DNA of 64,000 nucleotides from Myrica gale (lineage: Eukaryota; Streptophyta; Magnoliopsida; Fagales; Myricaceae). The position numbers were made by a program, and so were the translations under genes. Each line of letters opens with the position of its first letter. The stretch's first letter is position 1. The DNA is taken from contig OZ005617.1 in NCBI GenBank assembly GCA_963930655.1, positions 622,501 through 686,500 of the forward strand, given 5' to 3'. Shown piece after piece: positions 33,601-42,927 of the stretch. Under the pieces are notes generated by a model. It saw only the letters and a program-made list of their open reading frames with translations, had not been told where the DNA came from and searched no databases.

Positions 33601-35006
33601 AAGGAAACTAAAATAATTATCGAAGTGATTTCCTTGTTGAAGTTTAATACTATATTCGTACGGTTTGCTAGTCTGTTAAATTCTATTGGATGATGATGAA
33701 GGTGGAATTCCCTGGTTTGGATGGTAATGGAGGCCCTCTGTATATTGGATCTGGATGCTTTCACAGAAGAGATGCTCTATGTGGTAGCGAGTACAGTAAG
33801 GGATTTGAGACTGACTGGAAGAGTGGCAATGGTATGCGGAGCGAAGAAAGCATATATAAACTAGAAGAGCAAACAAAGCGTTTGGCAAGCTGTATCTATG
33901 AGGAAGATACTCGATGGGGAAAAGAAGTCTCTCTCTCTCTCTCATACCCCCCCCCCCCCCCCCAAAAAAAAAATACACACGTGCACACAGATTCTTAATT
34001 AAGCTTCTTTGACGTTTGATTGCAGATGGGTTTGTTATACGGTTGTCCGGTTGAAGATGTGATAACAGGGATAGCAATCCAATGCCGGGGATGGAAATCA
34101 GTCTACTTCAATCCATCAAGAAAAGCTTTCTTAGGTGTGGTTCCAGCAACACTCTCTGAGTTACTTGTGCAACATAAGAGATGGTCTGAAGGTGACTTCC
34201 AGATTTTGTTTTCCAAGTACAGTCCCGCATGGTATGCACATGGAAAGATTAGCCTCGGCCTTCAAATGGGATATTGCGTCTATTGCCTTTGGGCACCTAA
34301 TTGCTTGGCAACACTATATTACTCTGTCATCCCTTCCATTTACCTCCTCAAAGGCATTCCCTTGTTTCCTGAGGTATATATGATTCCTTGCATTTGTCTT
34401 ATTCCTCTCTTTCTTTTGCCCATATGATCAAGTACTTTTCTTTGCTCAATTCAGATCTCAAGCCCGTGGTTCATACCATTTGCCTATGTGATAATTGTTA
34501 AGCACATTTATGGCTTTTACGAGTTCATGTTGTCGGGTGGCACAACCATAGGTTGGTGGAATGACCAAAGAATGTGGCTTTACAAGAGAACATGTTCCTA
34601 TCTGTTTGCAGTGGTCGACACCGTTTTGAAGTTACTTGGTATAGCTGATTCAGGATTTATAATCTCGGCCAAGGTAGCTGACCATGATGTGTCCCAAAGA
34701 TATGAGAAAGACATAATAGAGTTTGGAATTTCCTCTCCAATGTTCACTCTGTTATCAACAATTGCATCAGTCAACTTGTTTTGCTTTGCTGGGGTGGTAA
34801 AAGAAGCAGTACTGGGGGAAGGAATCAGAAGAGTTTATGAGACGGCGACGTTACAATCTGTTCTATGCTGTGTTCTGGTTCTCATCAATTTACCTTTGTA
34901 CGAAGCCCTTTTCCTGAGGAAGGACAAGGGCAAGATGCCAAGCTCCCTGGCGGTCAAATCAGTTGCAATCGCTCTGTTTGCTTGTATAGCTTTTATGATA
35001 TTGTAG
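30654..35006 (+). CDS. Cellulose synthase-like protein E (CslE), intact copy 2
   Basis: Eight exons give one frame of 2202 nt (733 residues): 30654-30925, 31058-31376, 32879-33019, 33128-33259, 33374-33586, 33702-33926, 34026-34373 and 34455-35006. This is the usual CslE length. The start is the Met of [17 protein letters not shown]. The upstream in-frame Met at 30573 would add a Lys/Arg/Glu leader made of an AAG/AGA-rich tract and is unlikely. Two membrane helices lie at about residues 20-80. The GT2 core has [54 protein letters not shown] and [10 protein letters not shown]. About six C-terminal membrane helices follow. All D, DxD, ED and QxxRW catalytic elements are present. CslE enzymes are Golgi glycan synthases; the product is not settled. 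Exon 6 ends in GAA|GTCTCT, a weak donor shared in form with copy 1 (GAG|GTCACT). From memory the Arabidopsis relative is CSLE1 (At1g55850). Confidence 0.93.
31377..32878 (+). other. Long intron 2 of CslE copy 2
   Basis: The 1.5-kb intron is AT-rich on the left and mixed with C/T-rich stretches at 32280-32560. It may hold a degraded insertion, since the equivalent intron of copy 1 is about 650 bp, but I cannot define borders or repeats. Confidence 0.4.
33932..33977 (+). repeat. (CT)n-C(18)-A(9) microsatellite
   Basis: A CT dinucleotide run, then about 18 C, then about 9 A, immediately inside intron 6 of CslE copy 2. It is prone to length variation and assembly error. Confidence 0.8.
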
Positions 35007-35540
35007 TAACCTTGTCAGTTTTGTATGATAAATGTGTGCAATAAAACCGAGAAATGGAAGGACCGACTTGTGCTCATCCCTCAACACCTCCCCCACAACT
35101 CAAACAAATTCAAGAAGAAGTTCGCCCAAGAAAGATTGTAAGATCATGTTTCCCTTCCCCTATTATTTCTTGGAATAAGATATTCTTATGCAAAGAAAAA
35201 AGAAGAAGAAGAAAAGCCAAAAGGATGAACTAGCATATTAATTAGCTTAAAAAATATATTTTTTAAGGTGGGATTCCATAATGGCCCGCCGGCCCTCCAC
35301 TTCTCTTTGCCCTTGATTGCTGAAGAACGTGCGTTTGATCATAAACAAAAACTTCCTCTCCAATATCTAGCAGGTAATATGACAAGATTCCTTGAACTAC
35401 TTTAACTGCTTCTATAATATTATATGCATATGCGGCTGATAACACCTTTTTGACAAGATTCCTTTGAATGATCACTACTTTAAATTGCTGTGGTAACATA
35501 TTTGTATGTGATAACACCATTAAACGGATAAGGGGGAGAG
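35007..35540. other. Sequence between CslE copy 2 and the CslE fragment
   Basis: CAATAAAACC at about 35039 is a likely poly(A) signal for copy 2. The rest is AT-rich with no gene seen. Confidence 0.4.
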
Positions 35541-36364
35541 ATAGGAAGCAATGGGTATTTTCCACTGTTTGAGACGAGGAGGGTTAAGGATAGAGTCATA
35601 TACCAAGAAGAGGTGGAGATGGGAGATGGGGTTGGATTGGGTTGCTTGGAGCTCAGCTCTGGTTTGGTTTTTACTGGGTCCTCACTCAAGCCCACCGGTG
35701 GAACCACGTGTATAGATGCACCTTTAAGGACAGGCTCTCTCAGAGGTTCCTAGTCTCCCTCTTGTCTCTCTCCCCCCACTCCAATGAATATGTCTGTGAT
35801 CTCTTATGCATTTCCTGAAATTCTTGCTGAACTTGAAATTTCACATGCATTTTGGACTGTAATATCTATGGGACATCCCCTCAAAGTTCGCAATAGGAAC
35901 AACTTTTTTTGGTGTGGTTATATCCATGGGACAAATAGAAGAAGTGAGGTCTTAAAAGTTCTATCTATGTAGGAACTTCATTGGATGCTTATAATCTTCA
36001 TATCAATTGTACGGAATCACTAAAACTGCAGCCACCAACTGATCATAGCCAAAAAAAAAAAATTATAAATTTATAATGCAACAGGGGGAAAGAATTCAAA
36101 TCCAAAACAGTACTCTATATAGATAAAAACTTGGAAGTACTTGGAATCCCACACCCTAAAGGTTCATTTCTCTGGTTAGGAATTCCAATTGTCATGAATT
36201 TACCAAACTAATTAACTTCAGAAGTGTTCTTTCCCACATTAATTGTAGCTGCACAACAGATGTAAAAAAGTCTTGCCTGGGGTAGACATATTCTTGTGCA
36301 CGGCGGACCCAGTGTTCGAGCCACTATTGATGGCATATGATTATCCAACGGAGAAGCTACAGCG
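35541..36364 (+). pseudogene. Cellulose synthase-like E copy 3, two-exon remnant
   Basis: 35541-35745 is exon 1-like. The expected ATG is ATA, but GSNGYFPLFETRRVKDR-like coding sequence and LTQAHRW follow, ending at a LSQR donor-like site. The part coding the first membrane helix is missing: 67 nt are lost between two copies of AGTCATATAC found in the intact gene, which breaks the frame. 36260-36364 is exon 2-like (KVLPGVDIFLCTADPVFEPL), in frame but lacking 27 nt between two ATGG repeats. Homology stops after the YDYPTEKL motif. Exons 3-8 are absent. It is a dead, truncated third member of the tandem array. Confidence 0.85.
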
Positions 36365-37386
36365 GTCGTCCGGCTCTTCGTGAAAAATTGGTTGAAAAAG
36401 CTTGTTCCCGCCGTTGTGGTCGAAGGTATGGTTGCACATAAATTATAGTAATCCGACCGGTATACAAAAAACGTGCGCCTGACTGAAACCGAGCCAACAG
36501 CAGAGAGACCTCATTAAATGACGTGGCGGCCTCTCTGTCGTCCATTTTGTCTGGATTCAATCCAAACCGTGCGTCTGGACCCGTACGATATGGACTGAAT
36601 CCGGACCCCTCTTCCTTTTGTTTTCCCTTTTCTGATTAATCCATGAGAACCATGCTTTCCAAGTGATGATATCTTGTAGGCACAAATACATGCAGTTCAG
36701 CCCAACCGGGGATGTACATTAGGTTGGTTGCCGCTTTGACCAGCCTCTGCGAAAAAAGCCTTCCTGAGTAGAGGTGGAGAAAATACTTGCCCTTCCGACA
36801 AACCTGAATGTCATCGTTGGTCCAGTGGCCATCCACAAGAGAAATGGCTTTTGATCAACTAAGGTCGTCGATTCTGGAGTATCTGATTTTGAAACCTGTC
36901 TCCCGAGTGGACCTGTCCCTGCTCTTCTCCCTCTCTACCTTTCCACTTGGCTGCTTTCTGTGTCTCCTCCTTGTAGCCAATGGTAGAGGTTACTGGTGAT
37001 GGAGTGCAAGACCGTTCCTGCTATGTACCTCGACATTGATAGTAGCAGTTAGTAGTGGTGGGATCTTGGACTCAGCCGCCAGATATGGGTGGGGTTTGAG
37101 GGGTGTCGGTCATTGGTAGGCTTTGAGTGTCTTGAGGTGGTTGGTGATAGGGTGTGCTTCCACCGGAGTTTTTGTCATCGATTCTGGTACCGGAATTTCG
37201 GTTCTGCATCCGTTTAATATTGGAACCAGATTCGAAACCGGATTGGATTATTCTTAAATTCCGAAATCAGAATCGGAAAATTCCAGAAATTTTTTAGAAA
37301 TTCCGGTGCTAAGTTAGAGCCCTCATTAAAAAAAAGAGATAAAATTAAATAATTAAATAACTTTGCATAAATGGCTAATTCATGAT
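36365..37386. other. Unassigned sequence, possibly repeat-derived
   Basis: The composition changes to more GC-rich (36450-37150). A minus-strand frame at 36636-36836 is open and has even amino-acid use, but I recognise no domain. It may be a transposon remnant. Confidence 0.3.
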
Positions 37387-37394
37387 ATATATAT
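37387..37394. repeat. 8-bp target-site duplication, left copy (MITE A)
   Basis: ATATATAT directly before TAGGGC; it matches 37745-37752. Confidence 0.65.
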
Positions 37395-37744
37395 TAGGGC
37401 TCAAAAATTGGAATGCGGTCCGATTTTTCGGACCGCAATGCGGTTCAGACCGCATTGCGGTCCTAGTATATTAAAGGATCGGACCGGACCACTTATAAGT
37501 GGTCCGGACTGATTTTAATTTGTTTCAATTTTTTTATTTTTGTTAAAAAAAATTTTTTTAAGGTTAATTTCAAAGAGGAAATTACATATAAAAATGTTGA
37601 GTTTTAGTTTAGATTAAAATTAAACGTTTTAAGTTTATAATTTGTATTAAAAATTATAAAAATATATATTTTTTATTTTTTTAATAAATGCGGTCCGGAC
37701 CGGATAACCGGACCGCAAATCCGGTCCGGTTGTGTGCAGCCCTA
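37395..37744 (-). mobile_element. hAT-type MITE, copy A
   Basis: A 350-bp unit begins TAGGGCTC and ends GCAGCCCTA, flanked by an 8-bp duplication (ATATATAT). Its ends are dense with CGGTCCGGACCG palindromic units and its centre is very AT-rich. The inner segment around AATTAAACGTTTTAAGTTT is the reverse complement of a segment in copy B. It has no coding capacity. The 8-bp duplication and the TAGGG ends point to the hAT superfamily. Confidence 0.8.
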
Positions 37745-37752
37745 ATATATAT
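37745..37752. repeat. 8-bp target-site duplication, right copy (MITE A)
   Basis: ATATATAT directly after CCCTA. It is low-complexity, so taken alone it is weaker evidence than for copy B. Confidence 0.6.
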
Positions 37753-37838
37753 AACACACTCAAACTGAAAGGGTTTAAATTCTAATTATAGGTTCAATTT
37801 GATTAAAAAAGTACCAAATTTATATTCAAAATGACTAA

Positions 37839-37846
37839 AACCGAAC
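37839..37846. repeat. 8-bp target-site duplication, left copy (MITE B)
   Basis: AACCGAAC, identical to 38267-38274. Confidence 0.9.
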
Positions 37847-38266
37847 TAGGGCTGCACACAACTGGACCGCGGATCGGACCGGAAAACCGGACCGGTTTTG
37901 CGGTCCGGTCCGGTCCCAATTCTTAAAATGCGGTCCGGTCCGGACCGGTTATCCGGTCCGATTCGGTTTCATTTTTTAATAAATCCGGACCGGATCGGAT
38001 CGTATTTATTAAAAAAATAAAAAAATATTTTTTAATACAAATTATAAACTTAAAACGTTTAATTTTAATCTAAACTAAAACTCAATATTTTTATATGCAC
38101 TTCTCCCTTTGAAATTAACCTAAATGTTTTTAAATTTGTTTAAAAAAGAATAAAAAAATTAAAACCGGACCGGACCGCATTTACTAATACCGAACCGGGT
38201 CCTCTATTTTAAGAGGACCGGATATCCGGTCCGAAAACGGGACCGGAAATCCGGTTTTCACCCCTA
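37847..38266 (+). mobile_element. hAT-type MITE, copy B
   Basis: A 420-bp unit begins TAGGGCTGCACACAAC and ends TTTTCACCCCTA, between perfect 8-bp repeats AACCGAAC. Its ends are packed with GGACCGGACC-type palindromes, giving strong foldback potential. Its left end matches the reverse complement of the right end of copy A (TGTGTGCAGCCCTA), so the two face each other. It is non-coding and would depend on an hAT transposase elsewhere in the genome. Confidence 0.9.
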
Positions 38267-38274
38267 AACCGAAC
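38267..38274. repeat. 8-bp target-site duplication, right copy (MITE B)
   Basis: AACCGAAC, directly after ACCCCTA. Confidence 0.9.
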
Positions 38275-39075
38275 CAAAACTTAAAAAGAAGTTCCCGTTG
38301 TACGTAAACCCTCCGTTGGTCAATTCTAATTCTGGGCCATCTCCGACGGTTGACACCTATCAATTCAGTCACAAAAGCCACCAATGACTGGTCCATTCAC
38401 AACCCTAACCATCAACGTCTAGGTGCCTACGGCTCGTAATAAAGAACGACTAGGCGTGGGGTAGTCATACATTAAAGGCTACTATATACCAGCTCGCTGT
38501 TGCACTAGTTCAGCATGTGACCACACACGATGAGAAATATTAAGTTTCAAGACAACAGAAATTTGAGCTTTCATTCGTCAATGATACCGAACATATGTCT
38601 AACTTGTTCAAAAGTGGGAGTTTGGAGCAACACAATCTCGATTGCTTGGTTTAACTCAATTGTCAGTATTTTAAAGCACCATAATCCTTTGGTTCAGTAT
38701 TTTGTGTCCTCCAAACAAAGAAGTTACTGAGAACAATTGAAAAAAAATCATATAAAGGAGAGCAATCTGATAATACAAAGTACAAACCATGAAAAGATAT
38801 GATAAGAAAGCTCTACAGCTCTAGCGTAATACAAGGCACATATTGGGATATAGATCGGCTTCTAATAAATAAACCACAACAACAGTGCTTATAGATAGAT
38901 ACAAGCGTTCATCTTCTTTACCTATTCCCTCACAACAGATCGTTTCACAGCACACAACAAATTCCAGCGGGGCCCATCATGGCTCCACAGCTCCCAACTT
39001 TTTTGGGCAGTATTGTGGAGCTAGTTACAGAAAAACATGCTCTTATGTTGAAGCTCTTACACATTGGGGACCTTA
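38275..39075. other. Intergenic region / 3' UTR of the NOI gene
   Basis: No coding sequence recognised. The part next to 39075 probably includes the 3' UTR of the minus-strand NOI gene. Confidence 0.4.
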
Positions 39076-42000
39076 TCAGGAGTGCGTGGCTGGGTCTTGA
39101 ATGCAGCAAAACCATTTCTTCTGAAACCAGCGAATCATCCACATATCACAAATAGCTTAAGAAAAGTAGGCGGCAGAAATGACAGTAATCAATCTCTTAC
39201 GTTTTTCCAAATTCTAATATAAAGAAGGTCCCCCCTGCGGGCGGGAGGAAACAGGTTCATTAGGAGGGTGGGAGTAATCCAAACCCGGTCATATGCACAA
39301 CTACACAAGTGTACCCCATAGGATGATATTTAAGCTACCGATATTCTTTCAATTGTTAAAGAGCTAGCTACTACTTTTGTCATTTGAAGGTAAGTATCCT
39401 AGTATAATCCTGACCTCTTTTTTACATAAGATGGCATATGTTTTCCAAAGAAAAAGGAATCCTCTGAATGGTCTCAATAAGATTGATACATGGCCAATAT
39501 TTTATCTCTGTCCGCAGAACAGATGCAAAACTTTATCAAATTTTATGAAAATAACATTTATAAAGTGCAAAACTCACAGCAGGTAGAGGGAGAGAGATAG
39601 ATAGAGAGAGAAGTTATAAAGTAGCTTACAGCCGGAGGCTTTCCAGGATCCACTCCAGGCTTAATTTGGGGATCAACCTTTCCTGGAGAACCTGGATTGC
39701 CACCCGTCTTCTTTTCGTCCCTAGCCTTATTAAAAATCACAGTAAATCCCTCTGCTGAAGCAGGATCATTGACATCCCATTCACCAAATTTTGGCAGTGG
39801 TTGACCCTTGTCCTGCTGGAAACACAGAAAGGTAAAAATTTTCCATTATGAACTTATCAAAAAAAAAAATCCATTATGATGCTGATAGCCGTGGAAGGTA
39901 GAGGACAGCCACATAACAAAAACGCAAGCAGGTTCATGAATGTCATTAATTAATCACTAAGGAACATGGACCCCAAAAGGGTAAAATAAAATCCTCTTCG
40001 TCCTTCCAATTATGAGCTTCATAAATGAACATATCACTAGCCCAATCACAATTAGCAAGAAAAGCCATTCAATTGAGCCAAAATACTTTCCGTTCTCTCC
40101 AATAGAACCAAACATAAAGTTGTAGAGGAAGTCAAAATATTTGGAGTAAAGAATGAGGGGGCAGGAGGAAGACTGATGATATGTGGCATTCTCGATCCAA
40201 CATTAAGTATTAAGCTGCTCTAAGATTCAAACAAGAAAATATAGGAAAACAACAGAATCACGTTGCTCATGGCAGAATTGGATCAACTGGGAAAATAATT
40301 TAACCTTTGTGCAATCATACGCCGAATATCCTAGCTCTACACCTGATTTTCACAAGTCACCGGTCCTAATTCATTTCTAATTAAACCAACAAGCTGAATA
40401 GGCATCTTCATTTCCATGAAATTTACTACAAGATTCAAGAGACTTACAAGCTCATAAAAAGGGCAGACCTAAGTTCTGTTAGATCCCTAGCTTTATCTAG
40501 GTTGATTGGCAAATCAGAACACTCCCATGAGTCTTTGAGATCCTGCGGTAAGACTTTTTGCGGTCTCACACACAGAACTCTTACAGGAAGTGCCTTTGCA
40601 CAAATCATCCTCCTAAGATAATACTAGGCCCCTCAGCCCCAAAGCGCAATAATGAATGGAGTTTCTACAGCTTTGTACACCTAGTAAGATGTCCGACCAC
40701 ATTAGCATGTTCACCTCATCCTATAGATTCACCCTCTAATTAGCTAAACACGAATAGGTTGCAGCTTTTTGTATAATTCAGTGCAACAATCCAGCATAAT
40801 CCCTCCACCAACCCATTTATTTTCTCTTAAATAACTTCGGGTTGATATTGAGCAATAGCATACTTGAAATTTCCCAGGTCACTTCAGCAGTGTGACACAT
40901 AGTGAAACGTTTACAGAATATCAAGTAATTCTCCTCAACTCTCTAGCTTCATAAGACTGGTTGCATATCTGTAGTTTCTATATGCATGTCAATTTGTTGC
41001 TTATCATGTCTTAATTGGTTTTGGCTCATTCCAAATTCCAAATATATCTGGTCATTGCTTGCATGTACCAACAAAAATCGTAATAAGTCAAGCATACTAA
41101 GAAACAATATATCTCGGCAACAGCTATAGATAGATAATTTATTTATTTATTCTACGCAGCTATAGATAGATAATTTACAAAGCTCAAAAGTCTTTCAGGA
41201 AAGAAAATTAATACCAATAAACGAAGTTAAACAAGCAGCATTTACTTCATGATTATAAAATAAAAATCGTTTTATTCCCAGTCTGCCAAATTTATCATAA
41301 AGACCAAAGATAAGGAACTGCAGAATTATACAAAAACTTCGCTCTCCAATAATCATCAAAGGACTAGCTGGGTCAACAGAGTCAAGTGCAAAATACTAAC
41401 TTACAGCATAATCATGGACAAAACCTCCAAAGTAGTACTTACTCATTCCTGATCAGGTAAAGTCGTAAATATACATTTAGACACACTGGATCAGCGTAAT
41501 ACCAAGAGCAAGTAGATTCACAACACCGTGTACATCTCATTAATCCCTGCAAAGCTCATCTAAATAGCAAAACCGCTTCTCTAATTCTGTCTCTAGCATC
41601 ATACTCAAGTTTAATACACTTATTCAAACTCTTGACTTCTAAACACACAGACACACCAGACAGAGAAGATCCTTCCTTTCCCTGAAAAAAATTATATTTT
41701 CTTTAAAAACATTCCACTACCGTCTATATGCTCTCTCTGATTTTGTTTTCCTTTTTTTCTCTTTTCATTTTGGTACTAACTCTCCCTAAAGAAGATTTTC
41801 TCAAAACAACAGCAAATCCAAATTCAAAAACACAACGAATGACCGCTTAAGAAACTTATATAATCGGGAAAAATCCAGGGAACTGTAGTAATTTCTCAAA
41901 TTTAAAATAAAAATGTATTAATTATGAAATAAAACCGGAATAGAGAATAGCTAAAGGATCAAGTCCCTCATCAATCAGACGCAACCGAAACTGAAGCTCG

Positions 42001-42124
42001 AATCAATTAGAAATCATATCAAATCGAGCATAGTAAGCTTCAAAGAAAACCAAATACAGAAAGTTTAAAACAAACACAGGCTTGTGTTTCTAGATAGAAA
42101 CAGAAAGGGATGACGTACCGACAT
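39076..42124 (-). CDS. NOI/RIN4-domain small protein
   Basis: Three exons encode only 78 residues: 42124-42119 (ATGTCG, Met-Ser), 39815-39630 (62 codons) and 39120-39076 (14 codons plus stop). The middle exon holds the nitrate-induced (NOI) domain: QPLPKFGEWDVNDPASAEGF and TVIFNKARDEKKTGG. The last exon gives KKWFCCIQDPATHS. Its paired Cys is the palmitoylation-type membrane anchor of RIN4/NOI proteins. In RIN4 this domain is cut by the AvrRpt2 protease at the PKFGxW site, which is present here. Small NOI proteins sit at the plasma membrane and are linked to immunity and exocyst function. The acceptor of exon 2 is a tandem CAGCAG, so MSQDKG or MSDKG can be made. From memory the closest Arabidopsis gene is At5g55850. 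Confidence 0.92.
39816..42118 (-). other. 2.3-kb first intron of the NOI gene
   Basis: It separates a 6-nt coding stub from the rest of the gene. It is AT-rich, with a 20-bp direct repeat (41122-41141 and 41158-41177). Long first introns near the start often carry expression-enhancing signals, but I see no specific motif. Confidence 0.6.
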
Positions 42125-42633
42125 GAATTCTGGAGAGAGAAGCTTTCTGGGAAAAGAAAAAGACTATCGAGCAATAAAAGCAAAAGAAAAAACAGAGAGG
42201 GAGAGAGAATATGAGAAAGGCAGTCTTTAGGGAAGAGAGAGACAGAGGGGATGGTGATGAGGACCTCTGTAAGTTGGGCCAGGAATGGGCCTCTTGTCAC
42301 CATGTGAAACGGGTGAATTTTGAGGGGCGTTCTGATTCAACGGCGTTATGGTTGACGGGAATAAAGAAACGTTTGAGGTCGTCGTTAAATCAGCGTCAGT
42401 CACGACGTTGGGAGTAAGTCTGTCAGTGACAGACACGCAAGGGGAGAGACAGAAAAGGACAGAATCGATAAACGGAACGGCGTGGTGAGCTGGCAAACGG
42501 AGTGATGGAGGGAGCTGTTGGGTTGCACCGAGGCAGAGCGCACATTGATTTGCTGGCAAAGCTGGCTTTCTCAATGTCTTGAATTAATCAATCCAACTAT
42601 TTTAGTTTGGGACTCGAATCCTCTGCCTAAGAC
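42125..42633 (-). promoter_or_regulatory. 5' UTR and promoter of the NOI gene
   Basis: A GA/CT-rich stretch at 42185-42250, just upstream of the ATG on the minus strand, fits a plant leader. The rest is unique sequence up to the MITE target duplication at 42626. Confidence 0.4.
42626..42633. repeat. 8-bp target-site duplication, left copy (MITE C)
   Basis: CCTAAGAC, identical to 42920-42927. Confidence 0.9.
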
Positions 42634-42919
42634 TAGGGGTCGGCGAAAAACCTGTGACCCGAACCGGCCCGATCCATTTCTGACCCGATCAGGGTGGGTT
42701 TAGGCGGGTTCGAGTTTGTATGTTAAGAAAAATAGATTTTCGGGTTCGGGTATAATAACAGACCCGACCCATAACCCGAACTCGAAAATCTAATGCCCTC
42801 AACTGAGATCGGAGGTAAAAAACCCGTGATCCGACGATCCGAACCGGGCTGACCCGTTTCCGACCGGATATTTTCGGGTTCGTGCGGGTTTTAACCCGAA
42901 CCCGCTTTGCCCACCCCTA
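42634..42919. mobile_element. hAT-type MITE, copy C
   Basis: A 286-bp unit begins TAGGGGTCGGCGAAAAACC and ends GCTTTGCCCACCCCTA, between perfect 8-bp repeats CCTAAGAC. The ends are inverted repeats (TAGGGGTGGGCAAAGC-like). Inside are many CGGGTT/AACCCG units. These differ from the GGTCCGG units of copies A and B, so this is a different family with the same end logic. Confidence 0.88.
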
Positions 42920-42927
42920 CCTAAGAC
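42920..42927. repeat. 8-bp target-site duplication, right copy (MITE C)
   Basis: CCTAAGAC, directly after ACCCCTA. Confidence 0.9.

Noticed and set aside
36636..36836. Minus-strand 66-codon frame as a gene
   Set aside because: No domain, start context or neighbouring exon supports it. It was left as possible repeat sequence.
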